The notes under the pieces are model-generated. The model was given only the letters and a program-made list of their open reading frames with translations, made no database searches and was not told where the DNA came from. This document shows, one piece after another, positions 63,425 to 64,000 of a stretch of 64,000 bases of DNA (positions are counted from its first letter, which is position 1; each line of letters starts with the position of its first letter). This DNA is from Hippopus hippopus (Eukaryota; Mollusca; Bivalvia; Cardiida; Cardiidae), in NCBI GenBank assembly GCA_946811185.2, contig OX328096.1, positions 23,625,881 to 23,689,880 of the forward strand, read 5' to 3'. Position numbers and translations under genes: made by a program.

Positions 63425-63934
63425 GACATCAGAGAAGTTTGACATCTTAACTTATTACTGTACAAATACAAATTAAATATGCCTCTGTTTGAGACAGCAT
63501 TAGAAAACATTGCAGTATCTGCTTGTTGCAAGTAAATACCCTATTTCCTTCTCTATTTTCAATACACTTAGAAAGCTTAAACATCTTCTTAGGAACTTAC
63601 AAAACTTTCCCTTTCTTTCAAATGGTTATTCTTTGTGTGATGTGTAGAAGTGTTTTGTAGTCAAACTGTAGCCTTTACTTGAATGGTTCAGCAGACAACA
63701 TGACATGGTATATTTTTGTAAATGGTTTGTGAAACAGAATGTATGTATGGGTGGATCTGGATGGAATGATGTATGACTGCAACTGTGTTTAATTAAACAG
63801 AAATCAACTTTATACATGTATGATATTTGTCTTTACATTATGTAATTGGCTCCTACTCTTTGCATTCGAGAGTGCTAAGCACAGCTTCAGTTGTTTTTTA
63901 TAAACAGTGTGGATCTAGTTCAGGCTGCCTGTTC

Positions 63935-64000
63935 TGGACATTGTAGATCAAGATCAGACTGCACAGATAGTGCAGTCTGATCTTTGATCTGCACTGACCA
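63935..64000. repeat. CAGTCTGATC palindrome repeat, cut by the window edge
   Basis: TAGATCAAGATCAGACTGCA then TGCAGTCTGATCTTTGATCT form an inverted pair of about 20 bp, like the core of 60677-60884. Confidence 0.7.

Larger units (their letters stand above)
60151..64000. other. Region downstream of HGS
   Basis: It holds the HGS 3' UTR (probably to about 60370, ATTAAA at 60345), nested MITEs, an inverted-end element, two GCATTAA elements and short coding-looking minus-strand stretches. From 63430 to 63900 I recognise nothing. The last 80 bp carry a CAGTCTGATC palindrome repeat. Confidence 0.6.

Overview
This is a window of animal nuclear DNA. The genes are split by spliced introns, A+T content is high, and repeats fill most of the introns and intergenic space. 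The four genes are ordinary animal housekeeping genes. The repeats (inverted-end elements with GTCC/GTCT microsatellites, tRNA-derived SINEs with an AATC tail, and the GCATTAAGCCCCC element) resemble those I know from bivalve molluscs, so a heterodont bivalve is my best guess. That is inference; no species can be named from the sequence alone.

The genes form two head-to-head pairs. Pair 1 is NOL11 (minus; the first five exons at 6191-506, running off the left edge) and CEP20/FOPNL (plus; five exons, 6476-15216). Their start codons lie only 284 bp apart. Pair 2 is PSMD12 (minus; complete, 11 exons, 33619-18928, 453 aa) and HGS/HRS (plus; complete, 18 exons, 34387-60150, 794 aa). Their start codons are about 770 bp apart, and the gap holds a TGGA microsatellite. 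CEP20 and PSMD12 converge on a 3.7 kb repeat-rich gap. All exon junctions given here keep frame, and both complete models are whole numbers of codons. The genes serve unrelated cell functions: ribosome biogenesis (NOL11), cilia and centrosome (CEP20), the proteasome lid (PSMD12) and ESCRT-0 sorting (HGS).

The rest is mobile DNA. The dominant family is a roughly 225 bp element flanked by TTAA, with CYCTTTACCA ends and an almost perfect central hairpin. I count about 60 full or partial copies in both orientations, many within 10-50 nt of an exon, and one abuts a PSMD12 splice donor. A second family of about 265 bp (GCATTAA element) has 12 copies. There is also a 2.2 kb PIF/Harbinger-like element with a decayed two-exon transposase and CGTA-rich flanks. 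At least eight hAT-like elements are present, six of them with readable target duplications. Further repeats are several tRNA-derived SINEs, five inverted-end elements that share one blueprint, and a two-copy unknown repeat. Nested insertions allow a relative chronology.

The right end (60151-64000) holds the HGS 3' region, more repeats, and two or three minus-strand coding-looking stretches that I cannot identify.
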